Shown here: in pieces, positions 35,148-46,294 of the stretch
How the letters are laid out: each line of letters opens with the position of its first letter
How positions within the stretch are numbered: the first letter of the stretch is position 1
Assembly: GCA_963730685.1 (NCBI GenBank)
Contig: CAVSSP010000004.1
Location: 868,001-932,000 of the forward strand
DNA length: 64,000 nt
Reading direction: 5' to 3'
Source: Bog-756 sp963730685
Lineage (GTDB): Bacteria > Actinomycetota > Acidimicrobiia > Acidimicrobiales > RAAP-2
The notes under the pieces: generated by a model
Told to the model about the DNA's origin: nothing
Seen by the model: the letters and a program-made list of their open reading frames with translations, nothing else
Databases searched by the model: none
Translations under genes and position numbers: made by a program

Positions 35148-37854
35148 TCAGGGTGAGACGCGGCCCACCGGCTCGACGGGGTCGGGCAGGCCGGGTGCCG
35201 GGTCCGGCTGCCGGTCGACCCCGGCGGCCTCCGGGGTGAGATCGGGGATCCTCACCACCATCGTGCAGCCGCCCCCCGGTGTGTCCTCGATGTCGAGCTC
35301 GCCGCCGACGGCGTGGACGAACCCCCGGGCCACCGCCAGGCCGAGCCCTACCCCCGGTCGGCCGGCGGCGTCGCCGAGGCGCTGGAACGGCTGGAAGACC
35401 CGGTCGCGCTCCTGGCGGGGGATCCCCGGTCCCCGGTCGATGATCCGGATGTCCACTCGGTGGGCGACCGGGCCGGCCTCGACGCGGACTGCGTCACCGC
35501 CGGCATGGGTCAGGGCGTTGTCGATCAGGCCGGCCACCGCCCGTTCGAGGAGCAGGGGGTCGGTGCTGATCGGTGGCAGCGAATCGGGGACGTCGACGAC
35601 CACCGCCTCGCCCCGGGGACCGAGGCTGTCGAGGGCGGCACCGACCACGTCGGCCACCGCCGCCTTCTGGTGGAGGACCTCCATCGATCCGGTGTGCAGC
35701 CGGCTCATGTCCAACAGGTTCTCGACCATGCCGTTGAGTCGGTCCGCCTCCTGGTCGATGGTCTGCACGAGGAGGCGGGTCTCCTCGGGTCCGAAGTTCG
35801 AGCTGATCGGAGAGGAGGCTGGACGAGGCGGCCTTGATCGAGGCCAGGGGCGTGCGCAGATCGTGGCTCACCGCGTCGAGGAGGGCGGACCGCAGCTGAC
35901 TGGAACGGGCGAGCGTATCCGCCTCGGCCGCCTCGGCATGGAGACGGTCGTTCTGGAGCGCATTGGCCAGTTGGGCGGCGAATGCGGCCAGGATCTCGCG
36001 GTCCTCGGCCGTCAGTCCCGGGCCCCGGAGGGCCAGGATCTCCCGCCCGGTGAGCGGCAGGACCAGTGACGCCTGGTCGGGACCGGCCGGCGGTCGCGGC
36101 CCGGCCGTGGCGACCAGTGTCCACGGTCCCGTCGAGAACTCGGGGCTTCCCGGCGCGGCCGGGTCCCGGTCGCGGTCCGTGTCGGACCGGAGCACGCTGG
36201 CTGCCTCGAGCCGAAAGGCCGTCATGAGCTCGGACAGCAACGGGGGGAGTGGGTTGCCCTCGGGGGAGACCATGCGGCCGGCCACCCGGGCCAGCATGCG
36301 GGCATCCGTGCGGGCCTGCACGGCGGCTGCCGACCGCCGGGCCGACAGGTCCACCAGCACGCTGACCACGCCCGCAGTGACCAGGAACATGGCCAGGGCC
36401 AGGATGTCACGGGCGTTGGCGATGGTGAAGGTGTGGATGGGAGGGGCGAAGTAGTAGTTGGACAACAAGAACCCGGCCACGGCGGCCAGTGCCGCCGGCC
36501 ACACCCCACCGGTGGCCGCCACCACCACCACCAGGACGAGATAGGTGCTGAGGGCGGTGGCCAGACTGTCACCACTGCGGGCGGCCGTGAGGACCAGGGT
36601 GAGGATGGGGAACCCGATCACCCCGATGGCCAACGCCGCTACACGGCGTCGCACCGAAAGCGGCGAGAGCAGGTGCCTGTGGGCGCGGCCACCGGGCCGG
36701 TCGTGGGTGACGTCGCCGCCCACACCGGGTGCCTCGGACGCCCGTCCGCCGGCGGCCCGGTCCGAATCGGGCATCAACTCCGCCTCGGTGGCGATCACGT
36801 GCACGTCCAGCGATCCCCCGGCCGCCCGGATGACCGAATTGATCACCGAGCCACGGACGAACTCGGTGAGGCGGCTCCGGTGGGTTGCCCCCATGATGAG
36901 CTGGGTGGCGTTCTCTGCCCTCGCCACCTGCACCAGTGCCGGCGCCACGTCGGCACCGACCACCTCCACGTAGCGGCCCCCGAGGTCGTCGAGCAGGGCC
37001 CGGTTCTGGACGAGGCCCTGGGCGGCGGATCCCGAGAGGCTGTCGTCGGTGCGTACGTGGACCCCGACCAACTCGCCCTTGATCCGCATGGCCATGCGGG
37101 CGGCCCGGCGGATCAGCACGGTGCTGCCCCGCGAGCCGGTGAGCGAGACCACCACACGTTCCTTGGTCTCCCAGGGCCCGGCGATGTTGTGGCGCTCGCG
37201 ATAGTCGTTGAGCTCCTCGTCGACCCGGTCGGCCACCCACAACAGGGCCAGCTCCCGTAGCGCGGTGAGGTTGCCGGTGCGGAAGTAGTTGCCGAGGGCG
37301 GCGTCGATGCGCTCGGGCGGGTAGACGTTCCCGTGGGCCATCCTCCGCCGCAGGGCCTCGGGGGCCATGTCCACCAGCTCCAACTGGTCGGCGTCCCGGA
37401 CCACCGGGTCAGGGACGGTCTCTTGCTGGGCCACCCCGGTGATCCGTTCCACGACATCGTTGAGCGACTCCAGATGTTGGAGGTTCACCGTCGAGATGAC
37501 GTTGATGCCGGCGTCGAGGAGCTCCTCGACGTCCTGCCAGCGCTTGGCGTTCTTCGAGCCGGGCACGTTGGAGTGGGCCAGCTCGTCCACCAGCACCAGG
37601 TCGGGCTGGCGCGCCAGGAGGCCGTCGAGGTCCATCTCCTCGAAGGTCTGTCCCCGGTACTCGACCACCTGCCGGGGGAAGATCTCGAGGTCTCGGATCT
37701 GGGCGTCGGTCTGGGGTCGCCCGTGGTCCTGAACCCAGCCGATGACCACATCGGTGCCGCGCTCCTTGCGACGCCAACCCTCGTTCAGCATGGCGTAGGT
37801 CTTGCCGACGCCGGGGGCCGCCCCGAGATACAACCGCAGCTTTCCTCGTGCCAC
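35148..37854 (-). CDS. kdpD: KdpD, full-length potassium sensor histidine kinase, one frameshift
   Basis: About 901 residues after repair. Order of parts: KdpD domain with GAAPGVGKTYAML (11-23) and DELAHSN; universal-stress-like domain (RVVVSLTGSRGSTVLIRRAA); four membrane helices of DUF4118 (about 400-500); GAF-like region; HisKA with phospho-acceptor AVSHDLRTPLASIK; HATPase (LIDNALTHAGG, DRGPGIP, GVGLGLAVARGFV). The break is near 35797-35812 just after SSLLSD and one extra base explains it. KdpD senses low K+ or turgor and phosphorylates KdpE. It is the last gene of the left-running unit, 19 bases after kdpE. Confidence 0.9.
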
Positions 37855-37873
37855 TGCCGATGACCTCCCGGGC

Positions 37874-38603
37874 CTAGGGCCGATCCATGGTGTGCTGGTG
37901 CGCTGCCTCCCGGAAGGCGTCCGGGTCGGGGTTGAGGCTGTAGCCGATCCCGGGTGCGGTTCGGATCAGCGTCGCCGATCCGTCGCCGAGCTTCTGGCGC
38001 AACCGGTGGACGTAGGCATGGAGGTAGCCGGCCTCGCGGCCGTAGCCGGTGCCCCACACCGCGGACAGGATCATCTGGTGGGTACAGGTCCTCCCGGCGT
38101 GACGGGCAAGGAACGACAGCACGTCGAACTCCTTGGTGGTGAGGTCGAGGGGTTCGCCGGAGAGGCGGGCCTCGTGGTGGACGAGGTCGAGTTCGAGTGA
38201 TCCCGACGGTGAGTGAAGGGGCCGGGGCCTCGTCCGGTGCGGCCGCCCGGTGGCGGATGGCGGTGCGGATCCGGGCCTCGAGTTCGGCCATGCCGAACGG
38301 CTTGGTGACGTAGTCGTCGGCGCCGCCGTTGAGGGCGGCCACCTTGCGGTCCTCGGTGCCGCTGGCCGACAGGATGATGATGGGCACCTCGCTCCACTGG
38401 CGGATCCGGCGGCACACGGCCAGGCCGTCGAGGTCGGGAAGCCCGAGGTCGAGGATCACGATGTCGGGGGAGCTGACGGCGGTCTGGGCGAGGCCCTGCT
38501 CGCCGTCGACGGCCGTGACCACCTCGTGACCACCGGCTTTGAGGCCGACGCGGAGGGCGCGCAGGAGTGAGGGATCGTCGTCGATGACGAGGACCTTGGC
38601 CAT
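37874..38603 (-). CDS. kdpE: KdpE, OmpR-family response regulator, one frameshift
   Basis: About 243 residues after repair. Receiver: VLVIDDDPSLLRAL with phospho-acceptor D52 (VILDLGLPDLDG) and lysine in DDYVTKPFG. Winged helix: EFDVLSFLARHAGRTCTHQM, then YLHAYVHRLRQKLGDG and APGIGYSL. The break at CCC 38202-38204 is repaired by removing one base (SLTVG to SLELDLVHHEARL). ATG 38603 lies five bases after the upstream kinase stop. KdpE activates kdpFABC; likely binding repeats are in the divergent promoter at 40196-40246. Confidence 0.9.
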
Positions 38604-38608
38604 GACGC

Positions 38609-40163
38609 CTACTGGCCCGCGCCGTTGTTCGACGCGGCGCCGCCCGACACGGCACCGCTCGACACGGCACCGCTCGACGCGGCACCGCTGCCGGCCGGCA
38701 TGAGGGTGAAGACGAAGCGGGCCCCGCCGGCGGGCAGGTCCTCGACCCAGATGTGCTCGCCGTGGGCCTCGACGAACGTCTTGGCGATGGTCAGCCCGAG
38801 GCCCGTCCGGCCCCCGGTGTCGAAGCGGACGAACCGGTCGAACACCGCCTCGCGCTCGGCGAAGGGGACGCCGGGGCCGGCGTCGGTCACCGACACGGCC
38901 ACCCGGTCCTCGCGCCGCTCGGCGGCCACGGTGATCAGGCTGCCTGGTGGGCGCGTGTCGGTTGGCATTGTCGAGGAGGTTAGCGAGTACCTGGCCGATG
39001 AGCAGTCGGTCGACGTCGACCTCGGGCAGGTCCGGTGCCACGCACGATGTCGATCGGGCGGTCGCCGAGCGCGACGCTCGGAGCGGGGCGACCGACTCGG
39101 CGATCAACTGACGGCACCGAGGTGGGGACGGGGCGGACCTCGAGCACGCCGGCGTCGATGCGGGTCATGTCGAGGAGGCTGGTCACCAGGCGGGTCAGCC
39201 GGTCGGTCTCCAGGGCGATGAGGAGCGTGCAGCTCGTCGGCGTCGTCGTCGGAGAGGACGATGGACGGGTCGACCAGCGCCGAGGACGCCACCTTCATGG
39301 TGGCCAGCGGTGTGCGCAGGTCGTGCGAGACCGCACCCATCAGCGCGTGCCGGAGACGGTCGACCTCCTCCAGCAGCTCCGACCGGAGGGCCTGCTCCCG
39401 AAGCCGGGCCCGCTCGAGGGCCAGCGCGGCGTGGTTGGCGAAGGTGCGCAAGGAGGGCCCGGTCCGCCTCGGCGGCCGGGACCCCCCGCAGGGCCAGCAT
39501 GCCCACCGGGCGGCCGGAGGCGGTCAGGGCCACCGTGCGGACCTGATCCGGGCGCCCCGGCTGCCGTCCCGAGGCTCACCGGCACGCCGGAGTCCGGGAT
39601 CGAGGCGACGGAGCTCGTCGGGCGACAGCGGCTCACCGGCCGAGGCCGCCATCTCGAGGCGGTCGTTGTCCAGCACCAACAGGGCGACGCCGGGGACGTC
39701 GAACGCGGTGGCCACGGCGCCGACGATGGTCTTGAGCAGCTCCTCCACCGATGCGGTCCTCGACCAGCAGCTCGGACAGCTGGGCCAGGCGCTGGGCCTC
39801 GGCCGTCCGGCGCTGGGCCTCTGCCCGTGACGCGTCGAGGGTGGCGACCACCCGGGCCACCAGGAGCATCACCACGACGTAGACGGCGAGCGCCACCCAG
39901 TCCTCGGGCCGGCCGACCGACAGGCGGTCGTAGGGCGCGATGAACCCCACGTCGTAGACCAGGAACCCGGCGGCCAGGCTGGCCACACCGGCGGTGAAGC
40001 CGCCGATCACCACGCCGACCACCACCGGGACCACCAGGACCAGCGCGGCCGTGGCGACACTCAGGTGGGAACGCAACGGCAGCATCGCCGCACCCAGGGC
40101 GATCGAGGTGACGATCCCGACGATGGAGCCGGCTCCGGTTCTCTGCACCTCACCATTGTCCAC
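38609..40163 (-). pseudogene. second KdpD-type histidine kinase lacking the KdpD sensor domain; many frameshifts
   Basis: About 515 residues if repaired. Membrane part: IVGIVTSIALGAAMLPLRSH and VALAVYVVVMLLVARVVATL (DUF4118-like). GAF: FDVPGVALLVLDNDRLEMAA. HisKA: GAVSHDLRTPLATMKVASSA. HATPase: LIGQVLANLLDNANRHAPT, TDAGPGVPF and GLGLTIAKTFVEAHG. The pieces lie in successive frames, needing at least six one-base corrections between 38970 and 39770. All sequence motifs remain intact, so error is likelier than decay. It is the first gene of the unit with kdpE (5-base gap) and kdpD, and resembles the C-terminal two-thirds of KdpD. It may be a second input to KdpE. Confidence 0.8.
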
Positions 40164-40195
40164 CCAGCGGTGCCACCGGTCGCCCGGATGACTGC

Positions 40196-40246
40196 CTGTT
40201 CAGGGTTTATTCAGACGTTTGCGCACCTGTTGAGAGCCTGTTCAGG
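40196..40246. promoter_or_regulatory. two pairs of 11-bp-spaced direct repeats, probable KdpE sites
   Basis: CTGTTCAGG (40196), TTATTCAGA (40207), CTGTTGAGA (40227) and CTGTTCAGG (40238). Each pair is offset by 11 bases, one DNA turn, and the pairs are 31 bases apart. OmpR/PhoB-type regulators bind such tandem sites. They lie between the divergent kinase-kdpE-kdpD and kdpFABC units. Confidence 0.6.
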
Positions 40247-40268
40247 AGGACGGGCGGATACTCGTCCC

Positions 40269-40352
40269 ATGGCAGATCTCCTCTCCGCACTCGGCATCAT
40301 CGGGTTCGTCCTGGTGATGCTGGGCCTCATCTGGGCTCTGGACCGGGTATGA
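40269..40352 (+). CDS. 27-residue membrane peptide ahead of kdpF
   Basis: MADLLSALGIIGFVLVMLGL then IWALDRV: one membrane helix with a short charged tail. Its TGA overlaps the kdpF ATG (ATGA), so it looks translated and coupled. It is similar in size to KdpF but different in sequence, and no name is known to me. The nearest ribosome-site-like sequence, AGGAGG at 40244-40249, is too far away, so initiation is uncertain. Confidence 0.6.
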   Translation: MADLLSALGIIGFVLVMLGLIWALDRV

Positions 40353-40438
40353 CCGTCACCCAGGGCATCCTGCTCGGCATCGCCGTGGTGATGTTCATCT
40401 ACCTCGGCTTCGCCATGTTCAAGCCCGAGAAGTTCTAG
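40349..40438 (+). CDS. kdpF: KdpF, small subunit of the K+-transporting ATPase
   Basis: 29 residues: MTVTQGILLGIAVVMFIYLG then FAMFKPEKF. Single membrane helix ending in the typical P-E-(K/R)-F of actinobacterial KdpF. It stabilises the KdpABC complex. It starts inside the stop of the 27-residue peptide and ends directly before the kdpA ATG. Confidence 0.88.
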   Translation: MTVTQGILLGIAVVMFIYLGFAMFKPEKF

Positions 40439-42134
40439 ATGGGCTTCACCTGGACCATCGTCACCCTGGTCGTGCGCCCTGGGCCTGACCTGGCGGTACC
40501 TCGGCTCCTACATGGCCGCCGTCTTCGACGGCCGGGTGCACTTCCTCGGCTGGGCCGAGCGGCCGGTCTACCGGGCCCTCGGGACCAGCCCGGAGCAGGA
40601 GCAGAACTGGAAGCGGTACGCCGCCTCGATGGTCATCTTCTCCGGCCGTCGCCATGGGCGTCACCTACCTGATCATCCGGCATCCAGGGGTCGCTGCCGC
40701 TCAACCCGCAGCACCTCGGGCGCCGTACCCCAGGCGCTGAGCTTCAACACCGCCGCCTCGTTCATGACCAACACCAACTGGCAGAACTACGGCGGGGAGA
40801 CGACCATGTCGTACTTCTCCCAGATCGGCGCGCTCACCTTCCAGCAGTTCGTCAGCCCGGCCATCGGCATCGCCGTGGCCATCGCCATGGTTCGGGGCTT
40901 CTCCCGGCGCAACTCGCCCGACCATCGGGAACTTCTGGGTCGACATGACCCGCGCCCTCCTCTACATCTTCTTCCCCATCGCCTTCGTGTTCGGCATCAT
41001 CTTCGTCGGCCAGGGCGCGGTGCAGACGCTGGGCGGCCCGGTCGAGATCCACAACCTGTTGAACGGGGTCACCCAGACCATCGCCCGGGGCCCGATCGGG
41101 TTCATGGAGGCGATCAAGCAGCTCGGGCAACAACGGTGGTGGCTTCCTCAACGCCAACTCGGCCACCACCTTCGAGAACCCGACCGGCCTCACCAACTGG
41201 CTGTCGATCTACCTGCTGCTGGCCATCCCGTTCGCCCTCACCTACACCTTCGGCAAGATGGTGGGCAGCATCCGCCACGGAGCCGCCCTGCTGGCCGCCA
41301 TGGTGATCATCTTCGGGGTCTGGGTCGGCGGTGCCAGCATCGCCGAGCACCAGCAGAACCCGGCGGTGGCCGCCGCCGGCGTGCACTCGAACGTGGGCAA
41401 CACCGAGGGCAAGGAGTCACGCTTCGGCGACACCACCACCGCCCTGTTCGGGGTGGCCTCGACCAGCACCTCGACCGGTTCGGCCGACGCCTCCTACGAC
41501 TCGTTCACCCCGATGGGCGGGTTCTTCCTGCTCACCGGCATGATGCTCGGGGAGGTGACACCGGGTGGCGCCGGGAGCGGCCTCTACACGATCCTCATCT
41601 ACGCCATCATCGCCGTGTTCATCGGCGGCCTGATGATCGGGCGAACACCGGAGTACCTGGGGAAGAAGATTCAGGCCAAGGAGGTGAAACTCGCCGGCCT
41701 GGCGGCCCTGGTCATGCCCATCATCGTCCTCATCTTCACCGCCGTCGCCGTGTCGATCCACGCCGGGCGGGCCGGCCCACTGAACGCGGGACCACACGGG
41801 TTCACCGAGATCCTCTACGGGCTGACCTCCCAGGGGAACAACAACGGGTCGGCCTTCGGGGGCCTCACCGGCAACACGACCTTCTACAACGTCATCGGGT
41901 GCGGTCGACATGCTGATCGGCCGGTTCGGCATCATGATCCCGGCCCTGGCCCTCGGCGGGGTGCTGGCGGCCAAGAACGTGGTGCCCGAGTCGCTCGGCA
42001 CCTTCCGAACCGACAACGGCATGTTCGTCGGCCTCACCATCGGCGTGATCGTCATCATCGGCGGCCTCACCTTCTTCCCAGCCATCTCGCTCGGCCCCAT
42101 CGTCGAGCAACTGAGCCACGGACAGTTCTTCTGA
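40439..42134 (+). pseudogene. kdpA: KdpA, K+-channel-like subunit; seven frameshifts
   Basis: About 562 residues if repaired; KdpA is the membrane subunit that selects K+. Conserved pieces are SFNTAASFMTNTNWQNYGGE, QLGNNGGGFLNANSA, TSQGNNNGSAFGGL and FYNVIG followed by AVDMLIGRFGIMIP. The frame changes near 40475, 40643, 40679, 40719, 40918, 41126 and 41898; each time one extra base explains it, mostly a G- or C-run one too long. Selectivity-filter regions survive in all segments, so the gene is probably intact in the cell. Its TGA overlaps the kdpB ATG by one base. Confidence 0.88.
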
Positions 42135-44215
42135 TGACCATGACAGACACCCAGCCCCAGCCCCAGCCCCAGCCCCAGCCCGGCACCGACGCCCACGGCG
42201 TGGCCCAGGCCCGCGGCCTGTTCGACGGCGAGATCCTCCGCCAGGCCCTGGTCGACTCGTTCACCAAGCTGAACCCGGTGGAGCAGATCAGGAACCCGGT
42301 GATGTTCGTGGTGCTGGTCGGGACGGTCATCACCTTCATCGAGGCCATCGCCCACCCGGGCATCTTCACCTGGTCCATCACCATCTGGCTCTTCCTGACG
42401 GTGATCTTCGCCAACTTCGCCGAAGCCATGGCCGAGGGCCGGGGCAAGGCCCAGGCCGACACGCTTCGACGCATGCGCTCGGAGACCGAGGCCCGTCGCC
42501 TCCTCCCCGACGGGACCGAAGAGCTGGTGCCGGCGGCGACGCTGGCCAAGGGCGACCTGGTCGTCTGCGAGGCCAACGACCTCATCCCCTCCGACGGCGA
42601 GATCACCGAGGGCATCGCCTCGGTCGACGAGTCGGCCATCACCGGCGAGTCGGCACCGGTCATCCGCGAGTCGGGCGGCGACCGGTCGGCCGTCACCGGC
42701 GGCACCAGGGTGCTGTCCGACCGGATCGTCATCCGGATCACCGCCGAGCGGGGCCAGACCTTCCTCGACCGGATGATCACACTGGTGGAGGGGGCCAACC
42801 GCCAGAAGACCCCCAACGAGATCGCCCTCACCATCCTGCTGGCCGTCCTCACCATCATCTTCCTGCCGGTGGTGGTGTCCCTGCAGACCTTCGGCCACTA
42901 CGCCGGGGGCAGCGTCTCGGTGGTCGTCCTGGTCGCCTTGCTGGTGTGCCTGATCCCCACCACCATCGGCGCCCTGCTGTCCGCCATCGGCATCGCCGGC
43001 ATGGACCGCCTGGTGCAGCGGAACGTGCTGGCCATGAGCGGCCGGGCGGTCGAGGCCGCCGGTGACGTCCAGACCCTGCTGCTGGACAAGACCGGCACCA
43101 TCACCCTCGGCAACCGCATGGCGTCGGACTTCTATCCCGTCGGGGGACACCACCGAACGGGAGGTGGCCGACGTCGCCCAGCTGGCCTCGCTGGCCGACG
43201 AGACCCCTGAGGGCCGCTCCATCGTGGTGCTGGCCAAGGAGCGCTTCGACATCCGCGAACGCGAGCTCGAGGGTGACCACGCCTTCGTGCCCTTCACCGC
43301 CCAGACCCGGATGTCCGGCCTCGACATCGGGACGCGTCAGATCCGCAAGGGCGCGGCCGAGTCGGTCAAGCGGTGGGTGGCCGAGCAGGGTGGCGCCGTT
43401 CCGGCCGACCTCGACGCCATCGTGGAGCGCGTCTCGCGGGCCGGCTCCACCCCCCTGGTGGTCGCCGACGGCCAGGTGCATCCTCGGGGTCATCGAGCTG
43501 AAGGACGTGGTCAAGCAGGGCATCAGGGAGAAGTTCGACGAGATGCGCCAGATGGGCATCCGCACCGTGATGATCACCGGCGACAATCCCCTGACGGCGG
43601 CGGCCATCGCCCAGGAGGCCGGCGTCGACGACTTCCTGGCCGAGGCCACGCCCGAGGCCAAGATGGCCCTCATCAAGGCCGAACAGGAGGGCGGGAAGCT
43701 GGTCGCCATGACCGGTGACGGCACCAACGACGCCCCGGCCCTGGCCCAGGCCGACGTGGGCGTGGCCATGAACACCGGGACCACGGCAGCCAAGGAGGCC
43801 GGCAACATGGTCGACCTCGACTCCAACCCGACCAAGCTCATCGACGTCGTGGAGATCGGCAAGCAGCTCCTCATCACCCGGGGGTCGCTCACCACCTTCT
43901 CCATCGCCAACGACGTGGCCAAGTACTTCGCCATCATCCCGGCCCTGTTCGTGGTGACCTACCCGCAGATCAAGGCCCTCAACATCCTCCATCTGCACAG
44001 CCCGCAGAGTGCGGTGCTGTCGGCCGTCATCTTCAACGCCCTGGTGATCGTGGCGCTGATCCCGCTGGCGCTCCGCGGGCGTCAAGTTCCGTGCCGCCGG
44101 CTCGGCGGCCATCCTGCGGCGGAACGTGTTCATCTACGGGGTGGGCGGGATCATCGTCCCCTTCATCTTCATCAAGCTCATCGATCTCGTCCTCGTCGCG
44201 CTGCACGCCTACTGA
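42134..44215 (+). pseudogene. kdpB: KdpB, P-type ATPase catalytic subunit; three frameshifts
   Basis: About 692 residues if repaired. Motifs: TGES in DESAITGESAPV; phosphorylation site D318 in DKTGTITLGN; hinge TGDGTNDAPALAQADVG; MITGDNPLTA. KdpB hydrolyses ATP to pump K+ passed on by KdpA. Frames change at the G-run 43142-43146, near 43476-43479 and at GGG 44077-44079, one extra base each. The N-terminus has five Pro-Gln pairs from a six-base repeat. TGA overlaps the kdpC ATG by one base. Confidence 0.9.
42152..42181 (+). repeat. (CAGCCC)5 repeat at the kdpB N-terminus
   Basis: Five perfect copies of a six-base unit encode Gln-Pro pairs just after the start of KdpB. Length variation would keep the frame. 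Confidence 0.9.
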
Positions 44216-44874
44216 TGGAGTCCATCCTGATGCTCGTCCACCTCCGCCGTTCGGTCCTCCTCGCCGTCGTCGTCCTCGTCCTGACCTTCGCCTTCGCCTA
44301 CGCCGGCACCGGCGTCGCCCAGGTGTTCTTCAAGCACCAGGCCGACGGGTCGATCACCGCCAACGGCTCGACCCTCATCGGCCAGAACTGGTCACAGGCG
44401 AAGTGCCCCGGGCACCCGCTGGGCAGCTGCGTGTTCCAGGGCCGCCCCGATGCCTCGGCCCCTACGCCGGCTCGTCGGACCCGGTCGCCGGCGGAGGGGA
44501 CAACCCGCTCGAGGCCAACAACATCCCCGGCAAGCCCGGCGTGCTGAACCCAGGCGAGTCGGGAGCGACCAACCTGGGCCCCCGTTCCACGGTACTGAAG
44601 GCCAACACCGAGCAGCTGGTGGCCTACTGGCATGCCCGCGGGCGTGGACCCCACGCCCGACCTGGTCACCACCTCGGGCAGCGGCTACGACCCCGACATC
44701 ACGCCGGCCGACGCCATGGCGCAGATCCCCATGGTGTCCAAGGCCACCGGTCTCGCCCCGGCCGCCCTGCGGGCCCTGATCGCCCGCCAGACCAGTGGCG
44801 CCCAGCTGGGCTTCCTCGGCAGCAGCACCATCGACGTGCTGCAGCTCAACGAGGCACTGGCCAAGCTCAGGTGA
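44215..44874 (+). pseudogene. kdpC: KdpC, K+-ATPase assembly subunit; two frameshifts
   Basis: About 220 residues if repaired. One N-terminal membrane helix (SVLLAVVVLVLTFAFAYAGT), then KdpC segments NGSTLIGQNWSQ, CVFQGRPDAS, GATNLGPRSTVL, VTTSGSGYDPDITPADA and VLQLNEALAKL. One base is missing near 44457 (GGG read as GG) and one is extra at CCC 44635-44637. KdpC stabilises the complex and aids K+ transfer. Last gene of kdpFABC. Confidence 0.88.
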
Positions 44875-44956
44875 CCCGTTGCCGATGACCCCTCGCCGTC
44901 GGGCCAGTGGGCGGTTGGACTCCCCGCCGACTGCCCGCTGAGCCCCGACCCACCCG

Positions 44957-46202
44957 GTGGCCGTGGCCTCCCCGAAGCGCCGTCCCGACCAGGCCGAGAC
45001 CCCGGCCGGCCCGGGTGCCGAACCGACCGACGAGCCAAGCGACGACGCGCCCGGCGCAACCCATGCCGTGGATGCGATCGGGCGGTTCCGGGTCTACCTG
45101 GGGCCGGCCCCCGGGGTCGGCAAGACCTTCGCCATGCTGGACGAGGGCCGCCGGCGGCGCGGGCGTGGCCGGGACGTGGTCGTCGGATTCGTCGAGTGCC
45201 ACGGCCGCCCGGGCACCGAGGCGATGATCGAGGGCTTCGAGGTGGTGCCCCCGTTGGCGGTCGACTACCGGGGCTCGAGCTTCCCCGAGATGGACCTCGA
45301 GGCGGTGCTGGCGCGCCACCCCGAGGTGGCGCTGGTGGACGAGCTCGCCCATACCAACGTCCCCGGGTCCGGGCGGAACGAGAAGCGTTGGCAGGATGTC
45401 ATCCGGCTCCTCGACGCCGACATCGACGTCATCACCACCGTCAACATCCAGCACCTCGAGAGCATCGCCGACGCCGTGGAGCGGATCATCGAGGTCCCGG
45501 TGCGCGAGCGGGTGCCCGACTGGGTGCTGCGGAAGGCCAACCAGATCGAACTGGTGGACTCCTCGCCCGAGCAGCTCCGACGACGGCTGGTCCACGGCAA
45601 CATCTATCCGGCCGAGCAGGTGCCACCAGGCGTTGGACCACTACTTCCGCACCGACAACCTCACGGCCTTGCGGGAGCTCGCCCTCCGCTTCCTGGCCGA
45701 CGAGACCGAGGAACAGCTCCGCGACTACCTGCGGCGCCAGCAGAAGGATGTCGTGTGGGAGACCGGCGAGCGGATCCTGGTGGGGATCACCGCGGCACCC
45801 GGAACCGACGGCATCATGCGCCGGGCGTCGCGCATGGCCTCCCGGATCAAGGCCGACCTGCAGGTGCTCCACGTGGTGCCCGAACGACACGCGCCACGCT
45901 TTCCGGACGACCGGCTCATCGGCATCCGCCAGTTGAGTGCCGATGTCGGCGCGGAATGGAACGAGGTGCGGAGCGACGACCCCGCCGGTGCCCTCGTCGA
46001 GTTCGCCCGGATCAACCACATCACCCAGATCGTGGTGGGTTCGAGCCAACGCACCCGCTGGCAGGAGCTGGCGGGCGGGGGGTCCATCGCCCGCAAGATC
46101 GCCCGCCTGGCCGCCACCGCCGCCATCGACGTCCACATCATCGCCAGACGGGACGTACCGATCGGAACCGACGACCGTGTCGGCCCGGTCGACGAGTCCT
46201 GA
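44957..46202 (+). CDS. KdpD sensor-only protein (KdpD domain + universal stress domain), one frameshift
   Basis: About 414 residues. It has the KdpD N-terminal domain (GPAPGVGKTFAMLDEGRRRR, DELAHTNVPGSGRN, TVNIQHLESI) and a universal-stress domain (ILVGITAAPGTDGIMRRASR, QIVVGSSQRTRWQEL) but no membrane helices and no kinase. A variable, acidic-Pro-rich N-terminus precedes. The break is at CC 45623-45624, repaired by one base less (AEQVHQALDHYFRTDN). It follows kdpC in the same direction and may tune the kinases as a separate sensor or decoy. GTG 44957 or GTG 44963 may be used; no good ribosome site is seen. Confidence 0.82.
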
Positions 46203-46226
46203 CCGGTCGACGAGTCCTGACCGGTC
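46186..46226 (+). repeat. 18-bp tandem duplication including the stop codon
   Basis: CGGTCGACGAGTCCTGAC occurs twice (46186-46203 and 46204-46221), followed by CGGTC. The unit encodes the last residues VDES and the TGA, so the stop is duplicated in frame. Confidence 0.85.
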
Positions 46227-46294
46227 AGACCCCGCCGGCGGCCGTGGTCAGTTGCGCGCCGAACGGGCTCCGAGTCGAGGGCGACCGAGCACGG

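Noticed and set aside
44119..44132. KstR-like core (AAC-GT-GTT) at 44123
   Set aside because: It lies inside kdpB coding sequence (a repaired reading RNVFIYG), lacks the outer T and A arms on both sides and has no fitting gene behind it.
40439..44874. Programmed ribosomal frameshifting in kdpA, kdpB and kdpC
   Set aside because: Twelve shifts in three genes without slippery heptamers or pseudoknots, and similar shifts in unrelated genes; base errors explain them better.
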